This document shows positions 22,526 through 24,094 of a stretch of DNA of 24,094 nucleotides, in pieces. Made by a program: the position numbers and the translations under genes. How positions within the stretch are numbered: position 1 is the first letter of the stretch; the number at the start of each line of letters is the position of its first letter. Location of the stretch: contig LWDP01000036.1 of assembly GCA_002087915.1 (NCBI GenBank), positions 1 to 24,094 of the forward strand, given 5' to 3'. The stretch is from Enterospora canceri. Taxonomy: Eukaryota; Microsporidia; Enterocytozoonidae. The notes under the pieces are model-generated. The model saw nothing but the letters and a program-made list of their open reading frames with translations, made no database searches and was not told where the DNA came from.

Positions 22526-23395
22526 TTAGTTATCAAGGCGCATTAAAGAAGCAACTGATTGCAAGCAACAGCAACAAATTGCAAGACGCGGGTCACCGAT
22601 GCGTAGGCAGAGACTGCGGCATCGGACGAAGGCAGCTGCCATCGACTTGGGGCAGTCGGCTGCCTCGATCTCAACCACCCTCTTTCCAACCACAGTCACC
22701 CTCATTCTCCCTGTCACAGTCACAGTCACCCAAACTCGATTTCCCTCCTTCTTCACCTCAACCTCCCCAAAGAGCGCCTTGTAGAACTCACCCAGCATCC
22801 TGTGCCAGCAGAAGACCTCCTCGATCTCCTCCTCGCTTCCAGCAACCGTCAGTCTCCTCACTTCACCAGTCAGCTCCCTCTTTCTCTCAATCAGCTCCCT
22901 CTCCTTTCGGAGCAGGTCGTCGATCTCGTTTCTGTCGAAAATGGCCCTCGTCTCGTTCAGACGCAGCTGCGTCTTCCCGTTCTCCGCCTTCATCGCACCG
23001 AGCTGCTCCTCGAGGCCCCTTTGTCTCTCTCCGCTGCTTCTGATGATTTCAAGGCGGTTTGCGTCAGACTGAAGGGCATTGATTTCCTCAGCCAATTTGT
23101 CTCGCTCTCTCTCACTCTCCCTGATTTCAGTCTCAATCTCAAACTGCTCCTTGCTCAGTCCGCTCATCGACTCGCTCTTCTCCTCGTAGATCCGTTTTAC
23201 GCTCCTCAGATTCGCCTTGCTTTGTTCAAGGACTCGGCCACTGATTGATACACCATCGTCATGCAGGTTGTCGTAGAAGAACTTCTTGCTCTCTCGCTCT
23301 CTGTACGCGAATTTGACACTCGTGAAGTAGTCTTTGATGCTCTCGTACTCGTTCTCAAGATTCAGGAGGGAAGTGTCTCTCTCACTATTTGTCAT
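22526..23395 (-). CDS. Coiled-coil protein with C-terminal globular domain, possibly kinetochore type
   Basis: A 289-residue protein. Residues about 55-185 form a long charged coiled coil (SKEQFEIETEIRESERERDKLAEEIN, LLRKERELIERKREL). The last 95 residues are compact: FCWHRMLGEFYKALFGEVEV, then alternating strands NRVWVTVTVTGRMRVTVVGKRVVEIE, a CP turn, and a final helix. Coiled coil plus a small beta-sheet/helix domain is the plan of Spc24/Spc25, Csm1 and the Mad1 C-terminus (RWD folds), but I see no decisive motif. The start at 23395 is chosen because ACTACCCC directly precedes the ATG; an extension to 23554 reads repeat sequence. The stop lies 18 bp before the NIPA ATG. Confidence 0.7.
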   Translation of the reverse strand: MTNSERDTSLLNLENEYESIKDYFTSVKFAYRERESKKFFYDNLHDDGVSISGRVLEQSKANLRSVKRIYEEKSESMSGLSKEQFEIETEIRESERERDKLAEEINALQSDANRLEIIRSSGERQRGLEEQLGAMKAENGKTQLRLNETRAIFDRNEIDDLLRKERELIERKRELTGEVRRLTVAGSEEEIEEVFCWHRMLGEFYKALFGEVEVKKEGNRVWVTVTVTGRMRVTVVGKRVVEIEAADCPKSMAAAFVRCRSLCLRIGDPRLAICCCCLQSVASLMRLDN

Positions 23396-23573
23396 GGGGT
23401 AGTAAGAAGAATATATAGTAATATAGGTAGGGTAGTATAATAGGGTAGTATAGGTAGGGTAGTATAGGTAGGTAGTATAATAGGGTAGCATATTACTATA
23501 CTGTACTATATATTTACTCCCTATAATACCATTTACTTGTAAACAAACAAACAAACAAACATGTACCCTGTAA
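23396..23573. repeat. Divergent spacer with TAGGGTAGTA repeats and (AAAC)5
   Basis: The 178-bp spacer between divergent genes. Irregular TAGGGTAGTATAATAGGG and GTAGGTAGTATA units fill 23396-23490; on the minus strand they read as CTACCCTA leading to the ATG of the coiled-coil gene. Then comes a TATA-rich segment and five perfect AAAC units at 23541-23560. TACCCTGTAA precedes the plus-strand ATG at 23574. Confidence 0.75.
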
Positions 23574-24094
23574 ATGGCCCAGGAAGTCTCTCAATTCATC
23601 TGCGACAACATCAACATGCCATCCTGTCACCCACTCGATCTCAACACCACCTCCTACCTGAGCAGATCGGGCTCAATCCTAGGCATCCAGGTCGATGCGC
23701 CCTACACAATGGCCCTGAACCTCATTGGTGTCCTCCTCTGCCTCAGAATGTACCAGAATACGAATAACATGCATGCTTGCATTGGTAAGGGGGAAGTTAA
23801 GCTTATTCTCCTCTGTTTTGTTCTGAACAACTTGCTTCTTGTTGCGTGCATCAACTTCCAGGCCGTGATCGTAGGCGCCTCTGACGGCGCCTATCTCCTC
23901 CTTGCTGCCGCCCAGCTCACCCTCTTTGGCACGCTCCACTTCGGAATATTCGCATCTGGAATCACAATCGACCGAATCCATGGAATCATGAGAATGCAGT
24001 CCCACGTCTTCCTGAGTGCCATCCTCTGCTGCTTTGCCTCTGTTCTCCTTGCATTTGCTCTCATTGGCCTCTACATCAACAACTACCTGGTCTT
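23574..24094 (+). CDS. Chs7-like chitin synthase export chaperone, partial
   Basis: A frame of 173 complete codons runs off the right edge. The N-terminus (MAQEVSQFICDNINMPSC) matches the Chs7 pattern of a short hydrophilic start with C-x6-7-C around a proline. Then come several TM segments: about residues 45-57 (weak), 75-95, 101-130 and 148-170. A GKGEVKLILL turn resembles the IGRSEMLDFLYL of Chs7. Chs7 is an ER membrane chaperone needed to export chitin synthase to the cell surface; in a microsporidian this would serve the spore-wall chitin layer. The ATG at 23574 is preferred to one at 23561 in another frame because TACCCTGTAA precedes it. Confidence 0.6.
   Translation, partial: MAQEVSQFICDNINMPSCHPLDLNTTSYLSRSGSILGIQVDAPYTMALNLIGVLLCLRMYQNTNNMHACIGKGEVKLILLCFVLNNLLLVACINFQAVIVGASDGAYLLLAAAQLTLFGTLHFGIFASGITIDRIHGIMRMQSHVFLSAILCCFASVLLAFALIGLYINNYLV

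Noticed and set aside
20792..22529. Long frames on the plus strand and in the other minus frames across the NIPA gene (for example 21690-22529, 21403-22065, 21282-21827)
   Set aside because: They are antisense or out-of-frame readings of a GC-rich gene with few stop codons. Their products are Arg/Pro/Ser-rich with no domain, and they cross the N-split duplications only by the same offset of 300.
23396..23490. TAGGG-rich repeats as telomeric sequence
   Set aside because: Units are irregular (TAGGGTAGTATA, GTAGGTAGTATA), the tract is short and it lies between two genes.
1..24094. CRISPR arrays, insertion sequences, phage or viral genes
   Set aside because: No regular spaced repeats, transposase motifs, terminal inverted repeats or viral proteins were seen; the perfect repeats are the three N-split duplications.

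Overview
The window looks like a stretch of a microsporidian (or closely related, strongly reduced fungal-lineage) nuclear genome. The genes are eukaryotic (P5-type ATPase, NEDD8, RPA3, ArfGAP, Cdc45, CDK, dynein LC8, CENP-C, HP1, NIPA, Chs7-like). They are short, almost all intron-free and only tens of bases apart. About 17 of 24 start codons have a CCC or CCCC run within about 20 bases upstream, a start-proximal signal described in microsporidia. I cannot name the genus. Many starts given here are ATG codons chosen by that motif rather than the longest possible frame.

Layout. 1-1212 (-) is a CTL/SLC44 (Pns1-type) transporter cut by the window edge. 1578-5117 (+) is a P5B ATPase. 5244-8131 holds NEDD8 (-), RPA3 (+), an ArfGAP (+) and a short Cdc45 (-). 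8225-11245 holds a Pho85/CDK5-type kinase (+) followed by a minus-strand run: BAR-like protein, LC8 dynein light chain, PI31-like proteasome regulator and a catalytically dead Cdc25-like domain. 11275-13100 holds small unknown genes, a four-TM protein and a probable Rpr2/Rpp21 zinc-ribbon protein. 13127-13800 is the least ordinary part: a GC-rich island that could be a structured RNA, next to a decayed protein kinase. 13800-16165 (-) holds a divergent dolichol kinase, a ubiquitin-like/lysine-rich protein and a TatD nuclease. 16188-17767 holds CENP-C/Mif2 (+) and HP1 (-). 17881-20205 (+) holds two unknown type II membrane coiled-coil proteins. 20465-22507 (-) is a NIPA transporter with a cysteine-rich N-terminus. 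22526-23395 (-) is a coiled-coil protein, possibly of kinetochore type. 23574-end (+) is a Chs7-like chitin synthase chaperone.

Base composition changes along the window: roughly 11.3-15.4 kb is AT-rich, while 20.7-23.3 kb is clearly GC-rich. The right-hand third also has CTAC/GTAG-type low-complexity spacers and three perfect direct duplications, each split by a single N. These are most simply unmerged contig overlaps, although all three keep the reading frame.

The genes do not form one pathway. Themes are chromosome maintenance (Cdc45, RPA3, CENP-C, HP1, perhaps the 22.5-kb coiled coil), cell-cycle signalling (CDK, dead Cdc25), membrane and lipid transport (CTL, P5B, NIPA, dolichol kinase) and the secretory pathway or cell wall (ArfGAP, Chs7-like).
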